20,175 bases of DNA from Thiopontia sp964416755 (GTDB lineage: Bacteria > Pseudomonadota > Gammaproteobacteria > GCF-002020875). The stretch is from positions 1-20,175 of the forward strand of contig CAYQFH010000045.1 in NCBI GenBank assembly GCA_964416755.1, read 5' to 3'. The notes under the pieces are model-generated. The model had not been told where the DNA came from. It saw nothing but the letters and a program-made list of their open reading frames with translations, and made no database searches. The number at the start of each line of letters is the position of its first letter. Positions within the stretch are counted from its first letter, which is position 1. The position numbers and the translations under genes were made by a program. Positions 1 to 7,993 of the stretch are shown here, piece after piece.

Positions 1-26
1 CAGGCTTAATCAAGGGAGAAGAAACA

Positions 27-752
27 ATGGCTGATAAGATTTATTCAACCAAACTTCAGGATAAGATCGAGCGTAGCGCGATCGTTATGCTGCTCTTTAC
101 CATGGTGGCGGTATCGGTTGGTGGTCTGGTGGAGATTGTTCCACTGTTCACCATCGACGAGACTATGGAGCATAATGCCAATCCTGAGATTGTATGGCAG
201 CGTAAAGCGGAGGATACCCTGGAGAGCTGGAAGCCAGGTGATGGCATTCGCCCTTACACTGCACTGGAGCTGGCTGGACGTGAAGTCTACATTCGTGAAG
301 GGTGCTATACCTGTCACTCGCAGATGATTCGTCCTTTCCGAGATGAGAAGGAGCGTTATGGTCACTACTCACTCGCTTCCGAGTCGATGTATGACCACCC
401 CTTCCAGTGGGGCTCCAAGCGAACCGGACCTGATCTGGCGCGTGTTGGTGGTAAGTATTCCGATGAGTGGCACCGCCAGCATCTGAGAGCTCCCCGTTCT
501 GTTGTTCCCGAGTCTGTCATGCCCAACTACCCGTGGCTGGCCGAGAACAAGCTGGATGGTCATGATATCGAGAGTCACATGAAGGTGATGCAGATGATGC
601 CTGGTGTAGGACACGTTCCCTACACTGATGCAGATATTGCAGGCGCCAATGCGAAGCTCGCGGGCAAGACTGAAGAGGATGCGATAATCGCATACATGCA
701 GGTGCTCGGAACCATGGCCAAGCTGGATTACAACAAGACCTACCGCAAGTAA
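27..752 (+). CDS. ccoO: cbb3-type cytochrome c oxidase subunit II (CcoO/FixO)
   Basis: Membrane-anchored monohaem cytochrome c subunit that passes electrons to the CcoN haem-copper core of the high-affinity cbb3 oxidase. The 241-residue length is usual for the family. One N-terminal transmembrane helix (about residues 19-39) is followed by a periplasmic domain with the haem c site CYTCH at 93-97 inside the typical CcoO context REGCYTCHSQMIRPF. The likely distal axial ligand is Met165 in the motif VMPNYPWL. The ATG is preceded by AAGGGAG at a good distance (12-18). The stop overlaps the ccoQ start (TAATG), so the two are translationally coupled. ccoN is expected just upstream, outside the window. 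Identity is very secure. Confidence 0.98.
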   Translation: MADKIYSTKLQDKIERSAIVMLLFTMVAVSVGGLVEIVPLFTIDETMEHNANPEIVWQRKAEDTLESWKPGDGIRPYTALELAGREVYIREGCYTCHSQMIRPFRDEKERYGHYSLASESMYDHPFQWGSKRTGPDLARVGGKYSDEWHRQHLRAPRSVVPESVMPNYPWLAENKLDGHDIESHMKVMQMMPGVGHVPYTDADIAGANAKLAGKTEEDAIIAYMQVLGTMAKLDYNKTYRK

Positions 753-985
753 TGTCTAACGGTAACGAGACAGGCTTCTTCCATACCGACTGGGCGGCAT
801 TGACCGTCAATGATTGGGTGGGAATGATCGTGACAATCACCGTCGCAGTCGTGTTGGCAGTAGCCTATCTTCTGGTCTTCAATCCAAAGAACAAAGAGCG
901 ATTGGAGTCTCAACGCTTTCTGGTCGATGGGCCGGAGGGCGAAGAGTTCCTCGCTAAGAACGATACACACGGAGAAAACAAATGA
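752..985 (+). CDS. ccoQ: cbb3-type oxidase small subunit CcoQ/FixQ
   Basis: Small (77 residues) one-helix subunit of the cbb3 oxidase, known in relatives to stabilise the complex and its interaction with CcoP. A transmembrane helix spans about residues 24-43. It is followed by a basic and then acidic cytoplasmic tail (NPKNKERLESQRF then an acidic stretch), the usual FixQ layout. The start overlaps the ccoO stop by one base and the 3' end overlaps ccoP by four bases (ATGA). Assignment rests on size, topology and position between ccoO and ccoP, which together leave little doubt. Confidence 0.93.
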   Translation: MSNGNETGFFHTDWAALTVNDWVGMIVTITVAVVLAVAYLLVFNPKNKERLESQRFLVDGPEGEEFLAKNDTHGENK

Positions 986-1902
986 GTGAAAATAATCCGT
1001 TTCCAAACGAAAGCAATACCGGTCATTTTTGGGATGACTCCCTGCGTGAATTGACCAATGATCCACCAGGATGGTGGAGAATCGGCTTCCACGCCTCCTG
1101 GTTGTGGTGTGTGGTCTACTTCATTCTCTATCCTGCGCTGCCAACCCTGGATTTTCAGGACTACACCAAGGGCACCATGGGGTGGACTGCGGTAGGTGAG
1201 TACAAGGATGATCTGGCCAAGATCGACAATGTACGCCAGAAGTGGGAAGACAAGATCAATGATCCCAACACCACGGCTGCAATGATCGTTGCAGATGACG
1301 ACCTGCGTAACTACACCGTCCGCTCTGCCAAGGTACTGTTTGGTGACTACTGTGCGGCATGTCATGGTTCTGGTGGTGCCGGTAACCCTGCAATGTCTGC
1401 GAACCAGTCGGGATACCCTGTTCTGGCCGATGATGACTGGCTCTACGGTGGTACCATCGATCAGATCCAGACCAGTATCACCAATGGTCGCAAGGGCATC
1501 ATGCCGAACTACGGTGCGCGTCTGAGCGAGGCAGAGATCGCTGATCTTTCCAAGCATGTGGTTGCACTGGGTGAAGGTAAAGAACACGCTGCAGGTAAGG
1601 CGCTCTACAATGAGCCAACCAAGGGTGGTTGTTTTGCTTGTCACGGTATGGACGGCAAGGGCATGGCTGCACTGGGTTCGGCTAATCTGACGGATGCGGT
1701 ATACCGCTTTGATGTTCGTGGTGGAGATCACCGTATGGCGAGTGTTACCCATACTATTACCCATGGTGTCAACAGTGAGCTGATTGATCCAGCTTCACGT
1801 AACGCTGTGATGCCAGCATTCGGCCCTCTCGGTAAGGATCTGAGTGCGGGTGCCATCAAGAAGCTGGCGGTCTATGTACACCAGCTGGGTGGTGGTCAAT
1901 AA
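982..1902 (+). CDS. ccoP: cbb3-type cytochrome c oxidase subunit III (CcoP/FixP), dihaem
   Basis: Dihaem c subunit that takes electrons from periplasmic cytochromes into the cbb3 oxidase. It has 306 residues, with an N-terminal cytoplasmic segment and transmembrane helix near 33-51, preceded by the conserved LRELTNDPPGWW stretch. Two cytochrome c domains follow: CAACH at 124-128 with candidate distal Met174 (GIMPNYG), and CFACH at 217-221 with candidate distal Met277 (AVMPAFG). The start lies four bases inside ccoQ. The stop is followed by a GC-rich hairpin and then a small membrane protein gene. All hallmark residues are intact. Confidence 0.98.
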   Translation: MSENNPFPNESNTGHFWDDSLRELTNDPPGWWRIGFHASWLWCVVYFILYPALPTLDFQDYTKGTMGWTAVGEYKDDLAKIDNVRQKWEDKINDPNTTAAMIVADDDLRNYTVRSAKVLFGDYCAACHGSGGAGNPAMSANQSGYPVLADDDWLYGGTIDQIQTSITNGRKGIMPNYGARLSEAEIADLSKHVVALGEGKEHAAGKALYNEPTKGGCFACHGMDGKGMAALGSANLTDAVYRFDVRGGDHRMASVTHTITHGVNSELIDPASRNAVMPAFGPLGKDLSAGAIKKLAVYVHQLGGGQ

Positions 1903-1914
1903 TTGGTGCAATGA

Positions 1915-1941
1915 TTCCCTCCACCCTTCAGGGGGAGGGAA
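1915..1941 (+). repeat. Intergenic hairpin between ccoP and the 45-residue ORF
   Basis: Arm TTCCCTCC (1915-1922) is the exact complement of GGAGGGAA (1934-1941). Inside it, CCC (1924-1926) pairs with GGG (1931-1933) around a TTCA loop, with one bulged A. No U-run follows on the + strand, so it is not a canonical terminator. It could protect the ccoP 3' end or reduce read-through into the next ORF. Confidence 0.6.
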
Positions 1942-1967
1942 ATCCTAATTAAAAAGAGGATTTGATT

Positions 1968-2105
1968 ATGGGAATGTTTTCAGGACAGGATCTGGATCCA
2001 GTACTGGTAGGTTCAGTAATTACCGTGGGCATCACTACAGTGATTATCGTCTACTTGGGTTTGAAGATTCGCAAGTTGATGAACGAGACACACTCTGAAG
2101 ATTGA
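1968..2105 (+). CDS. Small single-helix membrane protein downstream of ccoP, function unknown
   Basis: A 45-residue ORF starting MGMFSGQDLDP. One strongly hydrophobic segment at about residues 12-32 is followed by a short basic and then acidic tail (LKIRKLMNETHSED). The ATG has a good AGAGGA ribosome binding site at 1955-1960. The gene sits 65 bases after ccoP and just before the terminator that closes the structural oxidase operon, so it should be co-transcribed with the oxidase subunits. Known precedent for a minor one-helix cbb3 subunit is CcoM of Pseudomonas stutzeri. The similarity here is only in size and topology and I cannot claim homology. A fourth or fifth oxidase subunit or a stability factor is an inference. 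Confidence 0.72.
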   Translation: MGMFSGQDLDPVLVGSVITVGITTVIIVYLGLKIRKLMNETHSED

Positions 2106-2130
2106 TCACAATTGAAGAGTGAACATAAGG

Positions 2131-2159
2131 GGGGAGCAGTTTTCTGCTCCCCTCTTTTT
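2131..2159 (+). terminator. Rho-independent terminator of the ccoOQP operon
   Basis: Perfect 9-bp GC-rich stem: GGGGAGCAG (2131-2139) pairs with CTGCTCCCC (2144-2152) across a TTTT loop, followed by TCTTTTT. It ends the structural oxidase transcript 26 bases after the small membrane ORF. ccoG therefore needs its own promoter or read-through. Confidence 0.93.
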
Positions 2160-2185
2160 CTATCTTGAGAGGCGGAATTGGACGA

Positions 2186-2202
2186 TTTCATTTTCAATGA
2201 AA
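2186..2202. promoter_or_regulatory. Small dyad in the ccoG upstream region
   Basis: TTTCATT (2186-2192) and AATGAAA (2196-2202) form a 7-bp inverted repeat with a 3-base centre in the 122-base gap between the upstream terminator and ccoG. I see no consensus FNR box (TTGAT-N4-ATCAA) and no convincing sigma-70 hexamers here. A weak TTTTCA/TAATAG pair with 17-bp spacing overlaps the dyad. Operator role is a guess. Confidence 0.3.
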
Positions 2203-2281
2203 CCCTTTGGAAATAATAGATTGTTAGAATGGGTGCGATCTTGTAGTTCAATCGCAACTGTTTGAAAAGGGCACGGTAGCA

Positions 2282-3694
2282 ATGTCAGAAACAGCACAAC
2301 AGAATCAGAGTGTTCAGGATCTCTATGATGAAGGTCAGGAGTGGAAGGTCAACACCGGTGAGGAGACTATCCATGCCAAGCGCATGTCTGGTCACTTCCG
2401 CACACTCAAATGGATGACTGCCTCAGTCTGGCTACTCTACTTCTTTGGTCCCTATCTGCGCTGGAATGGTCAGCAGGCGGTGCTGTTTGATATTCCCGGG
2501 CGTCAGTACCATATTTTCAATCTCACCATCCTGCCGCAGGATGTGTGGATGCTTGCGTTGCTGTTACTCTTCTTTGCCATTCTGTTGGCGGTAGTGACCA
2601 CCATGGTGGGGCGCGCCTATTGTGGTTTTTTCTGTTTCCAGACTATTTGGGTGGATGTCTTTACCTGGATTGAGGAGAAGCTGGAGGGAGCACCTGCCAA
2701 ACGCAAGAAACTGGAGAAGGCCCCGTTCTCGATGGAAAAGGTGTGGATCAAGGTGCGCAAGCACCTCTTTTGGCTGCTTATTTCTGCATTGACCGGTGTG
2801 AGTTTTGTTGCCTGGTTTACTGATGCCTATCAGCTCTGGATTGACTATTTCACCTTCCAGGCCTCTTCTGCCGCATGGTGGACACTAGGACTGTTTACGG
2901 CAGGTACTTATGTAATGGCAGGCTATCTGCGTGAGCAGGCCTGTCTCTGGCTCTGTCCCTATGCACGTATCCAGGCGGTGATGCTGGATCGTGAATCACT
3001 GATCCCCACCTATGACATGAATCGTGGTGAACCACGTGGTCGTCTGAAGAAAGGAAAACCGGTTGAGGGCAATGGCGACTGTATCGACTGCAACCAGTGT
3101 GTCGCAGTCTGTCCAACTGGTGTTGATATTCGTCATGGTCTGGATGAGGGATGTATCACCTGTGCGCTCTGTATTGATGCCTGTGATTCCGTCATGGACA
3201 AGATTGATCGTCCTCGTGGACTGATTCGCTATGAGTCGATTGATGCACTGGAGGGGAAGGATGTTGCACCGCTCTTCAAACGTCCCCGGGTACTGGTCTA
3301 TATGGGGATCATGGCGCTCTCCTTTGTCGGAATTATCTATGGCTTGAGCACCCTTTCCGGGCTTGACGTCAAGGTACTGCATGAACGTCAGCCGCTGTTT
3401 GTAATACTGAGTGATGGTTCGGTACAGAACAAATATGAGTTGAAGATCCTCAACAAGACCCATGATGATATGCATGTGGTGGTCACTGCTGATGGGCTTG
3501 AAGGGGTGACTCTGGTCGGAGCCGATAAGCCATTCCTGGCACGTCCCGGTAAGGTGACCCCATATACGGTCTACCTGCGCCTGCCGCGTTACTCCATGCA
3601 GAGTGAATCGATGCCGGTACAGTTCAAGTTGACTGGCGTAGAGCAGCCGGAGTTGACAACCCAGTATCAGAGCATGTTTTTGGGACCACGGTAG
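2282..3694 (+). CDS. ccoG: Cytochrome c oxidase accessory protein CcoG (RdxA/FixG family)
   Basis: Polyferredoxin-like membrane protein needed for cbb3 biogenesis; in Rhodobacter work CcoG acts in copper reduction for oxidase assembly. It has 470 residues with about five hydrophobic segments (near 43-60, 88-108, 160-178, 198-215, 338-356). Between the helices are paired cysteines C114/C118 (YCGFFCFQ) and C221/C225 (CLWLCPYAR). Two 4Fe-4S sites lie in the soluble loop: C267-C270-C273-C277 and C291-C294-C297-C301. The C-terminal region (about 365-470) is the Ig-like FixG_C domain. It is the first gene of the ccoGHIS assembly operon. Confidence 0.97.
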   Translation: MSETAQQNQSVQDLYDEGQEWKVNTGEETIHAKRMSGHFRTLKWMTASVWLLYFFGPYLRWNGQQAVLFDIPGRQYHIFNLTILPQDVWMLALLLLFFAILLAVVTTMVGRAYCGFFCFQTIWVDVFTWIEEKLEGAPAKRKKLEKAPFSMEKVWIKVRKHLFWLLISALTGVSFVAWFTDAYQLWIDYFTFQASSAAWWTLGLFTAGTYVMAGYLREQACLWLCPYARIQAVMLDRESLIPTYDMNRGEPRGRLKKGKPVEGNGDCIDCNQCVAVCPTGVDIRHGLDEGCITCALCIDACDSVMDKIDRPRGLIRYESIDALEGKDVAPLFKRPRVLVYMGIMALSFVGIIYGLSTLSGLDVKVLHERQPLFVILSDGSVQNKYELKILNKTHDDMHVVVTADGLEGVTLVGADKPFLARPGKVTPYTVYLRLPRYSMQSESMPVQFKLTGVEQPELTTQYQSMFLGPR

Positions 3695-3695
3695 G

Positions 3696-3730
3696 GTTAG
3701 TGGTTAGTGGTTAGTGGTTAGTGGTTAGTG
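3696..3730 (+). repeat. Five tandem copies of the heptamer GTTAGTG between ccoG and ccoH
   Basis: Five exact, head-to-tail copies of the 7-mer GTTAGTG fill the gap beginning two bases after the ccoG stop. They end directly against AAGGAG, the ccoH ribosome binding site (3731-3736). A 7-base period puts a TAG in every reading frame across the array. Such arrays are slippage-prone, and unit loss would change only the ccoG-ccoH spacing, not a reading frame. Confidence 0.97.
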
Positions 3731-3742
3731 AAGGAGTTTCAG

Positions 3743-4249
3743 ATGGGTTTTTTTTCTCAATCCAATAAACGGGCGTTTCGCAATCCATGGGTGATTGGCT
3801 GGATTCTGCTACTGTTAGTGGTGTTGGTGGTTAATGCCGGGATGATCATCACTGCCTTCAAGACCAGTCCAGGACTGGTCAAGGATGATTACTACGAGCA
3901 GGGGCGCGATTATGAGCGCACGGTACAGCAGTTGTTGGAGGCGCGTCAGCGTCTGGGGTGGAAGGTGATTCTCAATCCGGGAGTCATACAGGTCGGTCAA
4001 CCGAAGGTACTGAAGTTCTCGGTAGTAGGGAAAGAGGAGGAGCCGATCACGGGGTTGACTGGAATACTTCAACTCTATCGTCCCTCGGATCGGGATCAGG
4101 ATGCTGTCATCTCGATCGCTGAGGTGGGAGCTGGAGAGTATCAGGCCACCTTTACCGTGATGTTGAAGGGGGTATGGGATCTGATGCTGACACTGGAGCG
4201 TGGCGAAGATCACTATACGGCTGAACGGCGCATCGAAGTCCAGCCTTGA
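3743..4249 (+). CDS. ccoH: cbb3 oxidase assembly protein CcoH/FixH
   Basis: FixH-family protein, required with CcoG, CcoI and CcoS for cbb3 assembly. CcoH binds the oxidase and its assembly intermediates in the membrane. From the chosen ATG it has 168 residues. It has an N-terminal helix (about 17-38) following NPWVIGW, then the family signature SPGLVKDDYYEQG at 42-54, then a periplasmic beta-rich domain. I chose the ATG at 3743 because AAGGAG lies six bases upstream; an in-frame GTG at 3728 would sit inside the heptamer array. The gap to ccoI is 12 bases. Confidence 0.92.
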   Translation: MGFFSQSNKRAFRNPWVIGWILLLLVVLVVNAGMIITAFKTSPGLVKDDYYEQGRDYERTVQQLLEARQRLGWKVILNPGVIQVGQPKVLKFSVVGKEEEPITGLTGILQLYRPSDRDQDAVISIAEVGAGEYQATFTVMLKGVWDLMLTLERGEDHYTAERRIEVQP

Positions 4250-4261
4250 TCTACAACCGGA

Positions 4262-6727
4262 ATGAGTGGACATCAGGAGTTGGGGTGCTACCACTGCGGC
4301 CTGCCGCTGCCAGAGGAGGTCATCACTGCTCCCATTGAGGGGGAATCACGCGACTTCTGTTGTCACGGCTGCAAGAGTGTCTGTGAGGTCATTTTCAATA
4401 GCGGGATGTCCGGCTTCTATGATCGCACCCCGGAGGATGCCCCGCTGGCACCACCGCCAGAGCTCTCGGAAGAGGCAGAACTCTATGATCTGGAGGAGAT
4501 CCAGGCGGAGTATGTCCGCATTGATGGCGAACAGAGAGAGATCCATCTGCTGGTCGAGGGTATCCACTGTGCTGCCTGTGTCTGGCTGATTGAGCGTACG
4601 TTGCAGCCGCTACAGGGAGTGTTGTCTGCCCAGGTCAACCTCTCTGGCAAGCGGCTCCACCTGCGTTGGAATGCCGAACAGATCAAGTTATCTGCAGTGA
4701 TTCAACGGTTGGCGCAGATCGGATACGTAGCCGTGCCGTTTGATCCGGAGACGGCAGAAGGGCGTCTTCGAAAGCGCGACCGTTCCTTGCTCTACCGCCT
4801 GGTCTTCTCAGGCTTTACCATGATGAACCTGCTCTGGATCTCCATTGCGCTCTACAGCGGCGCGGACGAGGGGGAGTTCCGCAACTGGTTCCAGTGGCTC
4901 GGTTTCGCACTGGCTACGCCGACACTGCTCTACTCCGGTTACCCTTTTCTCCATGGTGCCTGGACCGGATTGAAAGCACGTCATTTGACCATGGATCTGC
5001 CGATTGCGATTGGGGCCACCACCACCTGGCTATACTCCACCTATGTCACTATCGAGGGGGGGGCTATAGGTGAGGTCTACTTCGACACCGTGGTCAACTT
5101 TATCTTTGTCATCCTGGTGGGACGCTATCTGGAGTCGGCGGCCAAGCGCCAGGCGGTCTCCTCAACACAGCGTTTGATGGATCTGCAGCCGCGCGTGGCG
5201 ACGCTGCTGAAAGCGGGAGAGGAAGAGATGGTTGCGGTACGCCTGCTGAAGGCGGGGGATCGGGTGCGGGTCAAGCCGGGACAGCGTATTCCTGTGGATG
5301 GTCGATTGATCGCTGGAGAGAGTGAGATCGACGAGTCGATGCTGAGCGGGGAGTCGCTACCGATCTTCAAGCAACCGGGGGACACCCTCTACGCAGGCAC
5401 TGTCAATGGACATGGTGTGCTGGAACTGGAGGTAGACGGAGTGTTGCGTGACAGTGCATTGGGCAAGATTATCGATCTGGTGGAGGAGGCGCAGAGCTCC
5501 AGGGCGCCGATCCAGTGTACTGCAGATCGTATCGTTCCCTGGTTCGTGCTGGCGACACTGCTGCTGGGTTCAATCACCTTTCTCTATTGGGTACAGACCG
5601 ATTTTGAGATAGCGTTGATGGCAGCCACCTCTGTGCTGATTATCACCTGCCCCTGCGCCTTCGGTCTGGCGACACCGATGGCGATTGCAGTTGCCTCCGG
5701 AGTGGGGGCACGCCATGGTGTATTGATCAAGAATGGTGGTGTACTGGAGAGTCTCTCCGCAATCCGCCATATCATCTTTGACAAGACCGGTACCCTGACT
5801 GAAGGGCGCTTGCAGGTGAAGCGCATTCATCTTGCTGCCGATGTGGATGAGCCGGAGTTTTATCGTCAGGCATACGCACTGGAACGTTACTCCGAGCACC
5901 CTGTAGCTCACGCTGTTGTGCGTCGGGCAGAGGAGGTGCTGGGCAGAGAGGTGTTGCGTGGTGTGGATGGTGTTGATGATTTCCGCTACACCCCCGGTGC
6001 CGGTGTGAGTGGAACGGTGGGTGGGGAAGCTGTAACGATGGGAACAGCAACATGGCTGCAGCAGGCGGAGATTGCCTGGGGGGAGGAGGTTAAGCAGTTT
6101 GTTGTCGCTGCCGAACAGCAAGCGGAGAGCGTACTGTTTCTTGCAAAGGGGAGAGCACTGGTTGGTGTAGTGACACTGGCGGATAAGATTCGGGATGAGG
6201 CTCCTGCACTGATACAGCAGTTGCATCGTCAGGGGATGGCACTGCATCTGTTGACCGGAGATCGCAGGCAGGTGGCAGAGGCAACTGCTGATGCGCTGGG
6301 TGGTGAGATGGAGGTGATTGCCGAGGTGATGCCGGATCAGAAATCCGATGTAGTGGCACAGCTTCAGCGTCAGGGCACTGCAGTAGCGATGGTGGGTGAT
6401 GGTGTCAATGATGCGCCGGCGCTGACCCGGGCCGATGTTGGTATCGCGATGGGATCGGGTACCGATGTTTCAGTCGAGAGTGCAGATATTGTCTTGCTCA
6501 GCAGTGAATTGAGCCAGGTTGCACTGGCAAACCGCCTCTCGCAGCGCACCTTGAAGACGATTCGACAGAATATCGGCATCTCGTTTCTCTACAACATTAT
6601 TATGGTGCCACTGGCGATGATGGCACTGATCACCCCGTTGGTTGCAGCGATCGCGATGCCGATCAGCTCGTTGCTGGTGATCGGTAATGCAGCGCGTATT
6701 CGCAGTGAAGTACAGAGGGCTCAATAG
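4262..6727 (+). CDS. ccoI: Copper-translocating P1B-type ATPase CcoI/FixI (cbb3 assembly)
   Basis: Heavy-metal P-type ATPase of the FixI/CopA2 type, which supplies copper for the CcoN active site. It has 821 residues. The N-terminal zinc-ribbon-like cysteine region (CYHC at 9-12, CCHGC at 33-37) typical of FixI is followed by an HMA domain with C103-A-A-C106. The transmembrane ion path motif is TCPCAFG (CPC at 463-465). Phosphorylation Asp507 lies in DKTGTLTEG, the nucleotide-binding SEHPVAHA is at 544-551, and the hinge GDGVNDAP is at 712-719. All catalytic motifs are intact. The stop overlaps the ccoS start (TAGTG). Confidence 0.97.
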   Translation: MSGHQELGCYHCGLPLPEEVITAPIEGESRDFCCHGCKSVCEVIFNSGMSGFYDRTPEDAPLAPPPELSEEAELYDLEEIQAEYVRIDGEQREIHLLVEGIHCAACVWLIERTLQPLQGVLSAQVNLSGKRLHLRWNAEQIKLSAVIQRLAQIGYVAVPFDPETAEGRLRKRDRSLLYRLVFSGFTMMNLLWISIALYSGADEGEFRNWFQWLGFALATPTLLYSGYPFLHGAWTGLKARHLTMDLPIAIGATTTWLYSTYVTIEGGAIGEVYFDTVVNFIFVILVGRYLESAAKRQAVSSTQRLMDLQPRVATLLKAGEEEMVAVRLLKAGDRVRVKPGQRIPVDGRLIAGESEIDESMLSGESLPIFKQPGDTLYAGTVNGHGVLELEVDGVLRDSALGKIIDLVEEAQSSRAPIQCTADRIVPWFVLATLLLGSITFLYWVQTDFEIALMAATSVLIITCPCAFGLATPMAIAVASGVGARHGVLIKNGGVLESLSAIRHIIFDKTGTLTEGRLQVKRIHLAADVDEPEFYRQAYALERYSEHPVAHAVVRRAEEVLGREVLRGVDGVDDFRYTPGAGVSGTVGGEAVTMGTATWLQQAEIAWGEEVKQFVVAAEQQAESVLFLAKGRALVGVVTLADKIRDEAPALIQQLHRQGMALHLLTGDRRQVAEATADALGGEMEVIAEVMPDQKSDVVAQLQRQGTAVAMVGDGVNDAPALTRADVGIAMGSGTDVSVESADIVLLSSELSQVALANRLSQRTLKTIRQNIGISFLYNIIMVPLAMMALITPLVAAIAMPISSLLVIGNAARIRSEVQRAQ

Positions 6728-6939
6728 TGGAAGTGATTTATGTGTTGATTCCGGGCATGGTGCTACTGGGCATCATTCTGGTACTGGTGTTGGTGATTGC
6801 CATCCGTAAAGGTCAGTATGATGATCTGGAGGGGGATGGTTCACGTATCCTGATGGACGATGACACCATGATGCCCGATGCGCCTGAGGCAGAGCAACTT
6901 GAGGAGGGGATCCATAAGAGCAGTGGAGAACCGCAATGA
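6727..6939 (+). CDS. ccoS: cbb3 oxidase maturation protein CcoS/FixS
   Basis: Small 70-residue membrane protein required in relatives for insertion of haem and copper cofactors into CcoN. An N-terminal helix (about residues 3-26) is followed by the FixS signature IRKGQYDDLEGDGSRIL and an acidic DDD stretch. The start is a GTG overlapping the ccoI stop codon, a translational coupling arrangement. The 3' end overlaps the next gene by four bases (ATGA). Confidence 0.95.
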   Translation: MEVIYVLIPGMVLLGIILVLVLVIAIRKGQYDDLEGDGSRILMDDDTMMPDAPEAEQLEEGIHKSSGEPQ

Positions 6940-7406
6940 GTGAGATGGTACCGGATGAGCATCCAATAGAAGAGCGTACGATTGAAGAGGTGAAAGAGGC
7001 AAAAAGGGCACATGAACTGTTTGTGCTCAACTTGATCTTCTTTCATCTGTTGGCAGTCCCTGCAGGGCTGGCCTTCGATTTTGGTTACTGGGGTATGGTG
7101 GTTCCAGTGCTCACCAGTACAGTGCTACTACTCTATGTAAGGAGGAGAACCGGTGACCTCAAGGAGGCGGGAAAGGGGTGGGTCCAGCAGCACTGGGAGT
7201 CTGCACAGAGACGTTTTCGTTGGCTCTATATCGGTTACGCCATTGTGGCTACACTGCTGATTGTGGTCAGTCTGTTTGTAAACCCCGACTCCATTGCCTT
7301 TGTTGCACTGACTCGTGTGGCTGTGATGCCGGCGATTATCATGGTGCTCATCACCTTTGTGCTCTCTACCAGCGCGTTGGGCAAGGCGGGGAGTGGGAGC
7401 GTGTAG
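6936..7406 (+). CDS. Unknown four-helix membrane protein at the end of the ccoGHIS operon (paralogue of 14532-15047)
   Basis: A 156-residue protein of unrecognised family. A charged N-terminus (about 1-25) precedes two hydrophobic segments (about 29-47, 52-68), a cytoplasmic-looking loop with QQHWESAQRR, and two more helices (about 95-115, 119-145). It is coupled to ccoS by an ATGA overlap, so it is made with the cbb3 assembly proteins. By eye it is homologous to the protein at 14532-15047. Both share HE(L/V)F-x2-NLI-x2-H, an HW-x2-A-x2-R motif and a C-terminal S-x-AL-x2-A. His26, Glu27, Asn32, His37 and His86 match His17, Glu18, Asn23, His28 and His78 of the paralogue. A role in metal or haem delivery is inferred only from context and the conserved histidines. 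Confidence 0.85.
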   Translation: MSEMVPDEHPIEERTIEEVKEAKRAHELFVLNLIFFHLLAVPAGLAFDFGYWGMVVPVLTSTVLLLYVRRRTGDLKEAGKGWVQQHWESAQRRFRWLYIGYAIVATLLIVVSLFVNPDSIAFVALTRVAVMPAIIMVLITFVLSTSALGKAGSGSV

Positions 7407-7414
7407 CAGATAAT

Positions 7415-7449
7415 AAAAAGGGGAAGAGCGGATGCTCTTCCCCTTTTTT
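7415..7449. terminator. Bidirectional terminator between the cbb3 operon and the DUF302 gene
   Basis: A perfect 10-bp stem pairs GGGGAAGAGC (7420-7429) with GCTCTTCCCC (7434-7443) over a GGAT loop. It is flanked by AAAAA on the left and TTTTTT on the right, so it works in both directions. It separates two convergent transcripts. Confidence 0.95.
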
Positions 7450-7470
7450 CTTCCACCTGAAAGGAACTGT

Positions 7471-7974
7471 TTAGAACTCGCCAGTCGCAGCAGATGACAT
7501 GATGGTCAGCATGTTGCTGTTGGTCTTGATCGCCAAGGTGTAGATGTCATCTGGCAATACAGTATTCTCAATCAGCATGTCGAGGTTGAGAGTCACCAGC
7601 CAGTAGCGCCCATCAGTATCCTCTACCATGGCGATACGGCAAGGCATATAGGCAGCATAGACCACATTGAAGTCTGCCATAGTGCGTGCATCAGCAGGGC
7701 GACAGAACTGGAATACTTCAAGGTGACGCACCTTTTCGCCACGCGCATTCAGTTCACCAGAGACATTCTGGCGGCCAACATTCTTCATGTTGAGAGAATT
7801 TGCTTTGGACATCATTGCATCAATGGCATCCTGTGGAGAGATGCCATCACGCAGTGCGATCTTGATCACGGACTGCTCGACATTGAATACGCCAACACCG
7901 GGCTCTTTGGCAGATGCGCTAGTGGATAGCAGCAGTGCAGCCAGAAGGGTCGTAATGATAGATGTGAATTTCAT
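7471..7974 (-). CDS. Exported DUF302-family protein
   Basis: A 167-residue protein with a clear signal peptide (about 1-22, ending in ...STSASA-KE), so it is probably periplasmic. The central part fits the DUF302 pattern: a helical stretch (ISPQDAIDAMMSKANSLNM), LEVFQFCRPADARTM, then MPCRIAMVEDTDGRYWL, where this family has its conserved LP-x-R plus acidic-D-G segment. Two cysteines, Cys91 and Cys112, could form a disulfide or bind a ligand. It lies 19 bases downstream of the dihaem cytochrome gene on the same strand, so the two are likely co-transcribed. DUF302 proteins have no firm biochemical function; proximity to a cytochrome suggests a periplasmic redox or ligand-binding accessory. Confidence 0.85.
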   Translation of the reverse strand: MKFTSIITTLLAALLLSTSASAKEPGVGVFNVEQSVIKIALRDGISPQDAIDAMMSKANSLNMKNVGRQNVSGELNARGEKVRHLEVFQFCRPADARTMADFNVVYAAYMPCRIAMVEDTDGRYWLVTLNLDMLIENTVLPDDIYTLAIKTNSNMLTIMSSAATGEF

Positions 7975-7993
7975 GGGTTATCCTCCGTAATAT

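Noticed and set aside
910..1764. A 284-codon open frame on the - strand over ccoP
   Set aside because: Shadow of the ccoP gene; low-complexity Thr/Val/Arg composition, no domain.
2160..2281. FNR/ANR box upstream of ccoG
   Set aside because: Searched for TTGAT-N4-ATCAA on both strands by eye and found only unrelated half-sites.
3696..3730. CRISPR or attachment-site reading of the heptamer array
   Set aside because: Units are contiguous with no spacers, only 7 bases long, and there is no cas gene or integrase nearby.
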